A stretch of 20,915 nucleotides of DNA from Flavobacteriaceae bacterium (lineage in GTDB: Bacteria > Bacteroidota > Bacteroidia > Flavobacteriales > Flavobacteriaceae), in NCBI GenBank assembly GCA_030694835.1, contig JAUYUF010000230.1:1-20915 (forward strand), written 5' to 3'. Under the pieces are notes generated by a model, which searched no databases, was not told where the DNA came from, and saw only the letters and a list, made by a program, of their open reading frames with translations. The position numbers and the translations under genes were made by a program. Below, in pieces: positions 7,337-16,900 of the stretch. Position 1 is the first letter of the stretch. Each line of letters starts with the position of its first letter.

Positions 7337-10120
7337 GTGAAATCTAGAAGCATCATATTATTTTTTACATTAATCTTTAGCACTTTTTTACATGCACAAA
7401 GAGAAGCTGGTATTTGGTATTTTGGATATGAAGCTGGTATCAATTTTAATAGTGGAAGTCCAGTTGTATTAACTAATGGAAAATTAATAACAAAAGAGGG
7501 CTGTGCAACTATTTCCGACACCAATGGTAAATTATTATTTTACACAGATGGTTCCACCGTTTATAATGCAAATCATCAAATTATGCCTAATGGTACGGGG
7601 TTATTAGGTCATAACTCAAGTACACAATCAGCAATCATAGTTCCAAATCCTTCTAATCCTTCAATCTATTACATTTTTACAGTTGACCAACCTGATGATA
7701 AAAATGCAGACTCTGATCCAAATAACAACAAAGATGATGGTAAAAATGACGGATTAAATTATTCGGAAGTAAACATGGATTTACAAAGCGGATTAGGTGA
7801 TGTAAATCCTGCAAAAAAAAATGTTCATCTAGTTACTTATAATCCAAATGATGTAAAAGAAACTGTATTTAAATGTTCAGAAAAAATTACAGCAGTTCAA
7901 CATGCTGATGGGATTTCATTTTGGGTAATAACACACTTTATTGATAAATTTTATGCTTTTAGAATTTCAAATACTGGGGTTCAAAAGAATCCTATTATTT
8001 CTCAAACTTCAGTAACAGTACCAACAGGAGGTTATTTAAATAATGGTATAGGATATTTAAAATCTTCACCCAATGGTAAAAAATTAGCTATTGCTCATGC
8101 ATCTACTAAAACAACAAATGAGTTCGGACCTAAAGGTGAATTAGTAAGAAATACAGGAAAAGCATTGTTGTACAATTTTAATAATGCTAGTGGTCAAGTT
8201 TCAAATCAAATATCTTTACTCTCCAGTGATAATCCTTATGGTATAGAGTTCTCATCAAAGTCAAAAAAAATCTATATTACCGTAAATAATTTTAATAATG
8301 ACGGAATTACAGAGGGAAGTTCTCTTTTTCAATTTGATTTAGAAAGCAATAATATACCAACTTCCAAAACCCTTATTAAGAATAATGATTTTGTTGCAGG
8401 AGCGTTACAATTAGCTATAGATGAAAAAATTTATCGTGCTGGATATGTAAAAGCAAAAAGTGAAGGTGATTTTCTATCAGTAATCAATAATCCTGAAGCA
8501 GATGGAAGTAATTGTAATTTCTATGAAAATGCAATCCCTTTAAACGGGAAAAAAGCATTATTAGGTTTACCTCCTTTTATTCAATCTTTATTTCTGTTTA
8601 CATTTAAATATGAATATACCTGTTTTGGCGATTTTACTCATTTTTATATCAGTACGGTAGAAACAATCGATTCTGTTTTATGGGATTTTGGAGATGGTAC
8701 TACTTCTACTAATTTAGATGCTTTTCATCAATATAATGCTCCTGGAACATACACTGTAACACTTATAAAAACGGTAAACGGAGAAACTAAAGAACCTATT
8801 AGCAAAGATGTGATTATTACTGTTAGTCCTGAAATTCTAACTTCCACTTTTCAGTTGGTTCAATGTGATTCATTTGATACAGATCCTAATGATGAAAAAG
8901 CAACTTTTAATCTTGAAAACTGCATTGATACTTTGACATTAAACAAATCTGAACTTTATGATGTCTATTATTATTTAAATGACTTAGATGCTAAAAATGA
9001 CAGATATAATCAAAATCCTTTACCAAGTTTTTATAAAAATATAACCCCTAATCAAATTATTACTGCAAAAATAATTTTTAAAGATGGAGCATGTTTTAGT
9101 CTTGGAAAAGTTAAACTTACTGCTGTAGCTAGTGAACTTATCAATACGTCAGATATCATTAGTTGTGATTTAGGAGATTATACTGCTGAATTTAATTTGG
9201 ATGCTAAAGCTACTACTATAAAAAATACTTTAAATCTCATAGGAACAGTCAAAATTCAATTCTTTGAAACTGAAGATAATGCTATTAAAAATGTTGCGCC
9301 TTTAAGTAATAATTATATTTCAACTGAAAAAGAAATCTTCTTTAAAGTTGAAAACAATGGAATTTGTTATGGAAATGGAAAATTCAATTTAATTGTTAAT
9401 TTCTTTCCAAAATTAGATGCAGAAGAAACCATTTACGTTTGTGAAAATAGTTTTCCTTTTACTATTGATGCTTCCGTACCAATCAGTATTAAGGATAATT
9501 ATCTTTATAATTGGAGTACCAATGAAACTACTTTTGAAATTTCTATAAATAATGCACAAACAATAACAGTAACTGTAAAAGACAAAATCTTACTCTGTGA
9601 TAGGATTAAAATTTATAATATCATTAAAGTTACCAATCCAATAATAAAAGATGTTTCAGTAAATATAAATGAAAATACAATTAATGTATTTACTGAAAAT
9701 AATTTTGATAATCTATATGCACTAGACAACAATATATTAAATTTTCAAAATGAAAATATTTTTCAAGATGTAATTCCAGGAATTCATACCATATTTATTA
9801 AAGATAAGTATAATTGCGGTTTAACTTCAAAGAAAGTTTATGTATTAGGATTTCCTAAATTTTTTACTCCTAACGGTGATGGATTTAACGATTCATGGGA
9901 AATAAAAGGTATAAATACAGATGAATTTACTTTTTCTGATGTAACAATTTTTAATAGTTACGGTAAATATTTAGTCTCGCTAAAATCCAATTCTAGTTGG
10001 AACGGATCTTACAACGGTAAATTATTACCATCAAGTGATTATTGGTTCACCATTGATGTAACAGATTCTGAACTTATTACTAAAACTTATAAAGGCCATT
10101 TCAGCCTAATAAGACGATAA
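7337..10120 (+). CDS. Large secreted T9SS type B sorting-domain protein with beta-propeller-like N-terminus and PKD domain
   Basis: The 927-residue product has a signal peptide ending in FLHA (cleavage about 20/21). Residues ~21-400 match a common flavobacterial N-terminal region (WYFGYEAGINFNSG, then TNGKLLFYTDG and QSAIIVPNP) that reads like a beta-propeller of WD40/lactonase type. It holds an Asp/Asn-rich insertion at 119-139. A PKD domain lies at ~420-500 with the signature LWDFGDGTTS (W449). Further beta modules fill ~500-837. The type B sorting domain (838-927) has TPNGDGFNDSWE and ends KGHFSLIRR, like the preceding gene. The start is a GTG at 7337; the nearby TTG at 7332 is in another frame and stops at once, and no suitable ATG precedes the signal peptide. 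It lies 86 bp after the previous giant gene, and a hairpin separates them. It is probably a surface protein; the ligand is unknown. Confidence 0.87.
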   Translation: MKSRSIILFFTLIFSTFLHAQREAGIWYFGYEAGINFNSGSPVVLTNGKLITKEGCATISDTNGKLLFYTDGSTVYNANHQIMPNGTGLLGHNSSTQSAIIVPNPSNPSIYYIFTVDQPDDKNADSDPNNNKDDGKNDGLNYSEVNMDLQSGLGDVNPAKKNVHLVTYNPNDVKETVFKCSEKITAVQHADGISFWVITHFIDKFYAFRISNTGVQKNPIISQTSVTVPTGGYLNNGIGYLKSSPNGKKLAIAHASTKTTNEFGPKGELVRNTGKALLYNFNNASGQVSNQISLLSSDNPYGIEFSSKSKKIYITVNNFNNDGITEGSSLFQFDLESNNIPTSKTLIKNNDFVAGALQLAIDEKIYRAGYVKAKSEGDFLSVINNPEADGSNCNFYENAIPLNGKKALLGLPPFIQSLFLFTFKYEYTCFGDFTHFYISTVETIDSVLWDFGDGTTSTNLDAFHQYNAPGTYTVTLIKTVNGETKEPISKDVIITVSPEILTSTFQLVQCDSFDTDPNDEKATFNLENCIDTLTLNKSELYDVYYYLNDLDAKNDRYNQNPLPSFYKNITPNQIITAKIIFKDGACFSLGKVKLTAVASELINTSDIISCDLGDYTAEFNLDAKATTIKNTLNLIGTVKIQFFETEDNAIKNVAPLSNNYISTEKEIFFKVENNGICYGNGKFNLIVNFFPKLDAEETIYVCENSFPFTIDASVPISIKDNYLYNWSTNETTFEISINNAQTITVTVKDKILLCDRIKIYNIIKVTNPIIKDVSVNINENTINVFTENNFDNLYALDNNILNFQNENIFQDVIPGIHTIFIKDKYNCGLTSKKVYVLGFPKFFTPNGDGFNDSWEIKGINTDEFTFSDVTIFNSYGKYLVSLKSNSSWNGSYNGKLLPSSDYWFTIDVTDSELITKTYKGHFSLIRR

Positions 10121-10140
10121 TATTCATTCTTATTTTTCTT
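10108..10140 (+). terminator. Hairpin plus T-rich tail at the end of the second giant gene
   Basis: A perfect 7-bp stem (AATAAGA at 10108-10114 with TCTTATT at 10128-10134) closes a 13-base loop and is followed directly by TTTCTT. It overlaps the last codons and stop of the 927-residue protein and lies just before the uvrB promoter. The layout is that of an intrinsic terminator, but the stem is AT-rich. Confidence 0.45.
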
Positions 10141-10153
10141 TAAAAAGTATCCT

Positions 10154-10161
10154 TACCTTTG
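10154..10161 (+). promoter_or_regulatory. Candidate -7 promoter element of uvrB (TACCTTTG)
   Basis: TACCTTTG fits the Bacteroidota -7 consensus TAnnTTTG. It ends only 4 bases before the uvrB ATG (10166), so transcription should start at or very near the start codon. No convincing -33 TTTG/TTG is visible at the expected distance upstream. Confidence 0.55.
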
Positions 10162-10165
10162 CCAA

Positions 10166-12151
10166 ATGCAATTTAAATTAGTATCCGATTTTAAACCAAC
10201 TGGAGACCAACCTCAAGCAATTAAACAACTTGAAGAAGGTATCATTCGTGGAGATAAATACCAAACATTATTGGGTGTCACTGGTTCTGGAAAAACATTT
10301 ACTGTTGCCAATATTATTGAACTTACCCAAAAACCAACTTTGGTTTTAGCACATAACAAAACTTTGGCTGCACAATTGTATGCTGAGTTTAAACAGTTTT
10401 TTCCCGATAATGCCGTAGAATATTTTGTGTCTTATTACGATTATTATCAGCCAGAAGCTTATTTGCCTGTAACCAACACCTATATTGAAAAAGATTTATC
10501 TATCAATGATGAAATTGAAAAATTGCGATTAAGAACGACTTCTTCATTGCTTTCAGGTAGAAGAGATGTCATTGTAGTTTCATCCGTTTCTTGTTTATAC
10601 GGAATCGGAAATCCCGTAGAATTCAAAAAAAATGTAATTAATATTAAAGTTGGACAACAAATTTCGCGTACTAAATTTTTGTATCAACTCACCACCAGTT
10701 TATATTCAAGAACAGATACGGAAATTAAAAGTGGCACCTTTAAAGTTAAAGGTGATACCATTACTATTTTTCCTTCTTATGGTGATGTTTCTTATAGAAT
10801 TCACTTTTTTGGTGATGAGATTGAAGAAATAGAAAACTTTGATATGCTCAACAATTCGAGTATCGAAAAATATGAAAATTTAACCCTTTATCCGGCTAAT
10901 ATTTTTGTCACATCTCCAGATGTTCTCCAAAATGCCATTCATGCCATTCAAGAAGATATGGTCAAGCAAGTGGAATATTTTAAAGAAATTGGCAAACATT
11001 TAGAAGCTAAACGTTTGGAAGAGCGCACCGAATTTGATTTGGAGATGATTCGAGAGTTGGGTTATTGTTCCGGAATTGAAAATTATTCAAGATACCTAGA
11101 TGGTAGAGAAGCTGGAACCCGTCCTTTCTGTTTATTGGATTATTTTCCGGAAGATTATTTGATGGTCATCGATGAAAGTCATGTTACCATTCCGCAAACA
11201 CACGCCATGTACGGCGGCGACCGTTCTCGAAAAGAGAATTTGGTAGAATACGGATTTAGATTACCCGCTGCGATGGACAATCGTCCGTTGCGATTTGAAG
11301 AATTTGAAAACATTCAGAATCAGGTTATTTATGTCAGTGCAACTCCAGCAGATTATGAGCTTCAAAAATGTGAAGGAGTTGTAGTTGATCAAGTGATTCG
11401 TCCAACCGGATTATTGGATCCAATTATTGAAATTAAACCCAGTTTAAATCAGATTGATGATTTAATTGAAGAAATTCAACTAAGAGTAGAAAAAAATGAA
11501 CGCATTTTGGTCACTACTTTAACTAAAAGAATGGCAGAAGAACTGACTAAATACTTATCCAGAATTCATATCAGATGTCGTTATATTCATTCTGATGTGG
11601 ATACGATTGAACGCGTTGAAATCATGCAAAACCTGAGAAAAGGTTTGTTTGATGTTTTAATTGGTGTCAATCTTTTACGCGAAGGATTAGATTTACCTGA
11701 AGTTTCTTTAGTGGCAATTTTAGATGCCGATAAAGAAGGATTTTTACGCTCACATCGATCACTGACGCAAACCATTGGGCGCGCCGCGCGACACCTCAAC
11801 GGTAAAGCGATTATGTATGCCGATAAAACTACCCGAAGCATGCAATTGACGATTGATGAAACCAATAGAAGACGTGAAAAACAAATTATTTATAACACAG
11901 AAAATAACATTACTCCTACTCAAATTATTAAAAATATTGAAAATAGTTTGGTGAGAGCCAAAACTGAATACACTATCGGACATCAACTTAAATCGGTAGC
12001 CGAAGCTGATATGGCTTATTGGAGTAAAACAGATATTGAAAAGAAAATTAGAGACTATCGAAAGTTGATGGAAGCAGCTGCTAAATCACTTGATTTTATT
12101 TCAGCAGCCCAATTAAGAGATCAAATTAAATTACTACAGGAAAAATTATAA
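10166..12151 (+). CDS. uvrB: UvrABC excinuclease subunit B
   Basis: UvrB is the damage-verifying, helicase-like subunit of bacterial nucleotide excision repair. It is loaded by UvrA, inserts a beta-hairpin between DNA strands, and recruits UvrC. The 661 residues are full family length. Visible motifs in order: N-terminal FKLVSDFKPTGDQPQAI, Walker A GVTGSGKT (37-44), the aromatic beta-hairpin YYDYYQPEAYLP (90-101), the Walker B-like DESH (336-339), motif III YVSATP, motif VI QTIGRAAR, and the C-terminal UVR domain (~625-661) that contacts UvrC. The start ATG matches the family N-terminus exactly. No SOS box can be recognised. It is flanked by surface-protein genes and has its own promoter-like element, so it is likely a single-gene unit. 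Confidence 0.98.
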   Translation: MQFKLVSDFKPTGDQPQAIKQLEEGIIRGDKYQTLLGVTGSGKTFTVANIIELTQKPTLVLAHNKTLAAQLYAEFKQFFPDNAVEYFVSYYDYYQPEAYLPVTNTYIEKDLSINDEIEKLRLRTTSSLLSGRRDVIVVSSVSCLYGIGNPVEFKKNVINIKVGQQISRTKFLYQLTTSLYSRTDTEIKSGTFKVKGDTITIFPSYGDVSYRIHFFGDEIEEIENFDMLNNSSIEKYENLTLYPANIFVTSPDVLQNAIHAIQEDMVKQVEYFKEIGKHLEAKRLEERTEFDLEMIRELGYCSGIENYSRYLDGREAGTRPFCLLDYFPEDYLMVIDESHVTIPQTHAMYGGDRSRKENLVEYGFRLPAAMDNRPLRFEEFENIQNQVIYVSATPADYELQKCEGVVVDQVIRPTGLLDPIIEIKPSLNQIDDLIEEIQLRVEKNERILVTTLTKRMAEELTKYLSRIHIRCRYIHSDVDTIERVEIMQNLRKGLFDVLIGVNLLREGLDLPEVSLVAILDADKEGFLRSHRSLTQTIGRAARHLNGKAIMYADKTTRSMQLTIDETNRRREKQIIYNTENNITPTQIIKNIENSLVRAKTEYTIGHQLKSVAEADMAYWSKTDIEKKIRDYRKLMEAAAKSLDFISAAQLRDQIKLLQEKL

Positions 12152-12231
12152 ACTTATAATCTTTTATTTATCATTCATTTTGGAATTAATAAACTATCAA
12201 TATTAGTTTAAACCCAATTTCTAAACTAAGA

Positions 12232-13677
12232 TTAATCTATTTTTGATTGAAGATTGATAATTTCCATAAACCTTTCAAATCCAATCTTTTTAGCAATGAT
12301 TTTTTTGTTAACATCAAGAAGATAAATTACGGGTGTTTGATATACATTATAGAGTAGTTGGAAATTGACATCTTCTTGCGTATAATTACCAACTACAGTT
12401 TTAGCTGGATACACATTAATCCAATCGTGTAGTTTTTCTTTTTCAAGAATTTCTTTCCATTCATCATTCATATCGGCATTAATATTTACGGCAAAAACTT
12501 TTATTCCCTTTGTTTTCCAAACCTCATCATATAATACTTTAATTTTAGGTATTTCTGTTTTGCAATGCCCACAATTAGGATCCCAAAACAGCAACACCAT
12601 ATAAGGAGATTTAACATCATATAAATCAATTCTAGTATCCTGTAGCGTATTCATAAATAGGTTACGTGCCTTACTCCCTAACTGATTTCCTTTAAAAATA
12701 TCACAGGTACTTTTAAGCGATGTTTTTTGTTGTAATGTTAACCAAGAATACTCTTTATTTAAAAAATAATGATTGTAAAGATTAACATAAACTTTATCTA
12801 AGCCCATAATTTTAGGATCAATATATTTATTAGTAAAATAAATACTTAAATAAGAAAATAGTTCTCCATCTACGGAGCCCGTTTGATCTAAAATTTTAAT
12901 AATTTCTTTAGTAATCTGTTCTTCTGTATTGACAACTAAAGAATTAAAATAGGTATCAATTTTACCCTCTAAAAAAGGAGTTCGTAGTAGCCTCGGATCA
13001 CTAAAATCAATATTTTCAAAGAATTTATTCTTAACATAGGCAATACTATCATTTCTATTTAGTAATGTTGAGTCCTTAATTTCATTAATATAGCTATCAA
13101 TTGGTTTGGATAAATTAAACAACAATGAAATTAAACTTTGTGGGTTTTCTTTACTGTAAGAATCTTTATAATTGGTTATTTCTTGATGAATATTGCTCAT
13201 TTTTTTCTGGATAGCTAAACTATCTTCCTTGGTTTTTTGAGTGGCAAAAGTAGAATCTAAACTTCTTATTAGATCATATTTATTTTTCAAATAACTATTA
13301 AAAGCAAAAAAATCTTGGTTAGTTGAAGAGTTACTTACCTTACTCTGAGATGAATCGGCAAGATTAACATCAATCAAAAACTGCTGTTGATTATCCATGA
13401 GAAATTCAAATACTATTCTCTTTTCATTATCTACTAATAAGTAAATACCTTCGGTAAATTTCTGATCCTTTTTAAATATAACAGCGCCGTCTTTTGAGGC
13501 AAATACTGAATCTAATAAAACAGTATATTTTCCGTAATAACCCACTAAATAATATTTATTGTTTTTAAATTCTGTAGATTTCAGCTCAATTCTTGATGTG
13601 TTTAGTTGTTTATCCGTTTGTGCTTTTAAAAGCAACGGACAAGTAATTAAAAAGAAAATTAAAACAACATTTTTCAT
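12232..13677 (-). CDS. Exported TlpA/ResA-like thiol-disulfide oxidoreductase with DUF4369/DUF5106-like N-terminal regions
   Basis: From the preferred start the protein is 481 residues. It begins with a Sec signal peptide (KNVVLIFFLITCPLLLKAQ). Next comes a beta-rich region resembling DUF4369 (~30-110), then a long helical region resembling DUF5106 (~120-335), and finally a thioredoxin domain with the redox motif CGHC (369-372, in FWDPNCGHCKTEIP) and a cis-proline in YQTPVIYLLD. This architecture is common in Bacteroidota; such proteins act outside the inner membrane in thiol reduction or disulfide exchange. An alternative ATG at 13695 would add six residues (MKCKGV); I prefer 13677 because it gives a compact signal peptide. 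A LITC sequence resembles a lipobox, but Thr before Cys is atypical, so I favour ordinary cleavage after LLLKA. It converges on uvrB and diverges from the next giant gene. Confidence 0.85.
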   Translation of the reverse strand: MKNVVLIFFLITCPLLLKAQTDKQLNTSRIELKSTEFKNNKYYLVGYYGKYTVLLDSVFASKDGAVIFKKDQKFTEGIYLLVDNEKRIVFEFLMDNQQQFLIDVNLADSSQSKVSNSSTNQDFFAFNSYLKNKYDLIRSLDSTFATQKTKEDSLAIQKKMSNIHQEITNYKDSYSKENPQSLISLLFNLSKPIDSYINEIKDSTLLNRNDSIAYVKNKFFENIDFSDPRLLRTPFLEGKIDTYFNSLVVNTEEQITKEIIKILDQTGSVDGELFSYLSIYFTNKYIDPKIMGLDKVYVNLYNHYFLNKEYSWLTLQQKTSLKSTCDIFKGNQLGSKARNLFMNTLQDTRIDLYDVKSPYMVLLFWDPNCGHCKTEIPKIKVLYDEVWKTKGIKVFAVNINADMNDEWKEILEKEKLHDWINVYPAKTVVGNYTQEDVNFQLLYNVYQTPVIYLLDVNKKIIAKKIGFERFMEIINLQSKID

Positions 13678-13730
13678 AACACCCTTACATTTCATAATTA
13701 TACAAGTTTATCTTATTAATTTTTGATGAA

Positions 13731-13738
13731 CAAATTTA
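13731..13738 (-). promoter_or_regulatory. Candidate -7 element for the thioredoxin-like gene (TAAATTTG on the minus strand)
   Basis: Read on the minus strand this is TAAATTTG, which fits TAnnTTTG. It lies 35 to 53 bases upstream of the two possible start codons. No clear -33 element is visible, and such motifs occur by chance in DNA this AT-rich. Confidence 0.35.
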
Positions 13739-13929
13739 AAAATTTTATGATGCTTATAAGACATTCTTTATTAAATTTAACATTGTAAATCTGCACCTGT
13801 TTTATTTTTAAAGTTACGATTACCTCCTATATATTAGGAAAAGAGTTAAAAGGAATCTTAGATATAATGATTACCTATAAAAACATTAACATTTATCACT
13901 GAATGTTATGACTTATTAACAATTTTTTT

Positions 13930-13937
13930 TACATTTG
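13930..13937 (+). promoter_or_regulatory. Candidate -7 promoter element (TACATTTG) of the third giant gene
   Basis: TACATTTG matches TAnnTTTG exactly. Transcription from it would start near 13943, giving a leader of about 50 bases before the ATG at 13994. It also argues against the earlier ATG at 13949, which would have almost no leader. A matching -33 element is not clear. Confidence 0.5.
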
Positions 13938-13993
13938 TTAATAATGACATGGCTATTTTAATATTAAGATTGTTAATAACCATCAAGATCACT

Positions 13994-16900
13994 ATGAAAA
14001 ATATTATCCCATCTTCCATAAAAAAAGTAATTTTTTTAGTTTCTGTACTATTGTTGTCAACCAACTTATTTTCAATTGGTTTTGAAAATAAAGACAAATT
14101 AGAATCAACATCCAATGATTTTCTTCTAATTCCAATTATTACCACGCAACCTACTGATCAAACAACTTGTGTAGGTGGTAAAATAGAACTTTCAGTTGTT
14201 GCTTCTGGAACAGGAACACTATCATATGTTTGGAAAAAAGGAACAACTATATTAGCTAACGGAGGAAGAATAAGTGGCGCGGATACAGATAAAATAACTA
14301 TAGATCTAGCGGTAGGTTCAGATAGTGGAAATTATACGTGTGAGGTTACTGATGATGATGGACCAATAGCAACATTAACAAGTAGTATTGCTATAGTTAC
14401 TGTTAATCCATTACCTCAATTATTAAGCACTATCACACCCGCAGCAATTTGTTCAGGAACACCTTTTAGTTATACACCATCTAGTGATGATTCCTTAGCT
14501 ACATTTTCATGGTCAAGAGCATCAGTAGCTGGTATTTCTGAAAGCTCTAGTAGTGGTCCAGCAACTCCTATTAATGAAATTCTTACCAACTCTACATCTT
14601 CTCCAATTCAAGTAACATATAAAATAACTATAACTGGGGCTTTGTGTACCAATACAGTTGATGTTAAAGTATTAGTTAATCCACAACCAACTGCAACTAT
14701 ATCTGGTGGTGGAAATACTTGTTTAAATAATACCGATAAATTAATAATATTAACAGGTGATAATGGTTTTTCACCTTACACGTTCATCTATGAAATTTAT
14801 GATGGAACAACCACAAGTAACCATACAATTACAACAACTTCAGGAAATAATATATCAATCCCTAATTCATCTAATACAGTTGGAACATTCAATTATAACT
14901 TATTGAGTGTTACTGATGCTAACTCTTGTACAAGAAATGTTGCTGCTACAGCTTCCATTACTGTTAATGCACCACCTTCATTTTTAATTAATAACCCTAC
15001 TATTACTGTTTGCAATGGAGATACGGTTGACTTGACAGCATCGAACATAACTTCTGTTCCTTTATTACCCTACACATATTGGAATGATGCTATTGCAACA
15101 ATACCTTACGCTACTCCTAATGTGGCTACAGAAGGAACCTATTTTATAAAAGGAACAAATTTATTAGGATGTTATTCTATTAAACAAATAATTATAATTA
15201 AAAAACAATTGCCTACTGTAACTGTAAATAGTTCTATCATTTGTTCAGGAGCATTAACAACAGTTACCGCAACTGCTAATCCTCCAGGAGCTTATGATTT
15301 TAGTTGGACAACTACAGGCATACCAAGCCAAGGAAATTATGCGTCATTTACAACCACTGTAGCAGGTAGTTATAGTGTTGAAATAACTGATCAAATTGCA
15401 CCAAACTGTAAAAGTTTGCCAGTATCAGGATCTGTGACTGTAAACCCTATACCTACGGCAACCATTTCAGGGTCAACAACTGTTTGCATTAACAGTACAC
15501 CTTTGCCTGTTATAACTTTTACTGGGGCTGGAGGTAAAGCGCCCTATACTTTTACTTATACTATTGGTTCAGTAGTAAATACTGTTTCATCACCAAGTAA
15601 TAGTAATGTTGCAACCATTACACTTCCTACAAATATAGTTGGACTTATTACTGTAGTTTTAAATAGTGTCCAAGATGATAATTCTTGTTTATTAACTTCA
15701 ATAATTGGTCAAGAAGCAAAAGTAACTGTTAATGATTTACCCAATGTAAATGCAGGATCAGATCAAGTTATTTGCCTAGGAGAAGAAGTTACTTTAAATG
15801 GAAGCGGAGCAACTAATTATAGTTGGGATAAAAGTGTTGTAAATGGTATTCCTTTTAAACCTACTGCCACAGGAACAATAACCTATACAGTAACTGGTGA
15901 AGATATTAATGGATGTACAAATACAGATCAAGTTTTAGTAACTGTTAACCCAATGCCAACAGCTAAAATTGCTAATTTGGATCTTAATTTAACACTTTGT
16001 AAAGGAAGTACTGAGCCAGTGATCACTTTTACAGGATCTAATGGGGTAGCTCCTTATACTTTTACTTATTCAATAGGAACAATTACATATCCTCCATTAA
16101 AGACACTTGGCACTAACGTTAGTGCATCTATTAATGTCCCAACTAATGTTGCAGGTGTTTTTAACATTCGTTTGATTAGTGTAGAGGACTCTAGTACATC
16201 TAAATGTGTTAACTCCAATAATTTATTGTTACCTACTACTGCTACAGTTACTGTTCAAGAGTCTGGCTTAACTCCACAAACAACAACAACTTTTCAAACA
16301 GTTTGTCAAGATTTACCTATTAGCCCTATTGTTTTTAACATAAATGGTAATGCAACAGGTGCTTTTGTTACTGGTTTGCCAAGTGGTGTTAGCCCAATTT
16401 TATCTACGGCATCATCCCCTCCAACACTAACTATAACGGGAAGCCCTACTGAGTTTGGTATATTTAATTATATAGTTACAACAACTGGAATTGAATCAGG
16501 TTGTAATACAACATTTACGGGTACAATTACAGTAAATCAGAAAAGTAGCATTAAATTACTTAGCACAGGTGATGAAAAACAGAGTATTTGTGAATGTTCA
16601 TCCATCAAAAATATTGTTTATCAATTAGAAGGCAATGCAACAAGTGCTGTAGTTACAGGTTTACCAAGTGGCCTTAATTGGAATATATTAAATAAAATAC
16701 TTACCATTTCAGGTTCTACCTGTGTAGTTGGCAAACATACATTTACGATTTCTCCACTTGGTATCTGCAACACCTATACACCTCCATTAACTGTTTCAGG
16801 TGAAATAGAAGTAATTAAAAAAAATGATATTAGTACAACTGGAGATTTAAATCCGAAAATTTGTGTTAACATACCTTTAGCTACTAATATAGTGTTTTCA

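Larger units (their letters stand above)
13696..13993. other. Divergent intergenic region between the thioredoxin-like gene and the third giant gene
   Basis: About 300 bp without a credible gene. It holds candidate -7 elements facing both ways (13731-13738 minus, 13930-13937 plus) and a small near-palindrome, TCCTA-TATAT-TAGGA, at 13825-13839. The ORF that starts at 13949 is only an N-terminal extension of the giant gene and is better explained as leader. I see no RNA gene or riboswitch here. Confidence 0.5.

Noticed and set aside
11777..11792. Local GC-rich run in uvrB (GGCGCGCCGCGCG)
   Set aside because: It simply encodes the conserved QTIGRAAR helicase motif with Gly, Arg and Ala codons.
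11587..11986. Two minus-strand ORFs inside uvrB
   Set aside because: They lie wholly within conserved UvrB coding sequence, overlap each other, and look like frame shadows.
12190..12210. Hairpin TAAACT...AGTTTA between the convergent uvrB and thioredoxin-like genes as a terminator
   Set aside because: The stem is only 6 bp with a single G-C pair, and no T run follows on either strand.
12232..13677. Lipoprotein interpretation of the thioredoxin-like protein (LITC)
   Set aside because: Thr directly before the Cys is not a normal lipobox residue, and a good ordinary cleavage site (LLLKA/Q) follows.
13906..14145. Minus-strand 79-codon ORF in the divergent intergenic region
   Set aside because: Half of it is antisense to the signal peptide of the giant gene, its composition is low-complexity, and no homologous family is recognisable.
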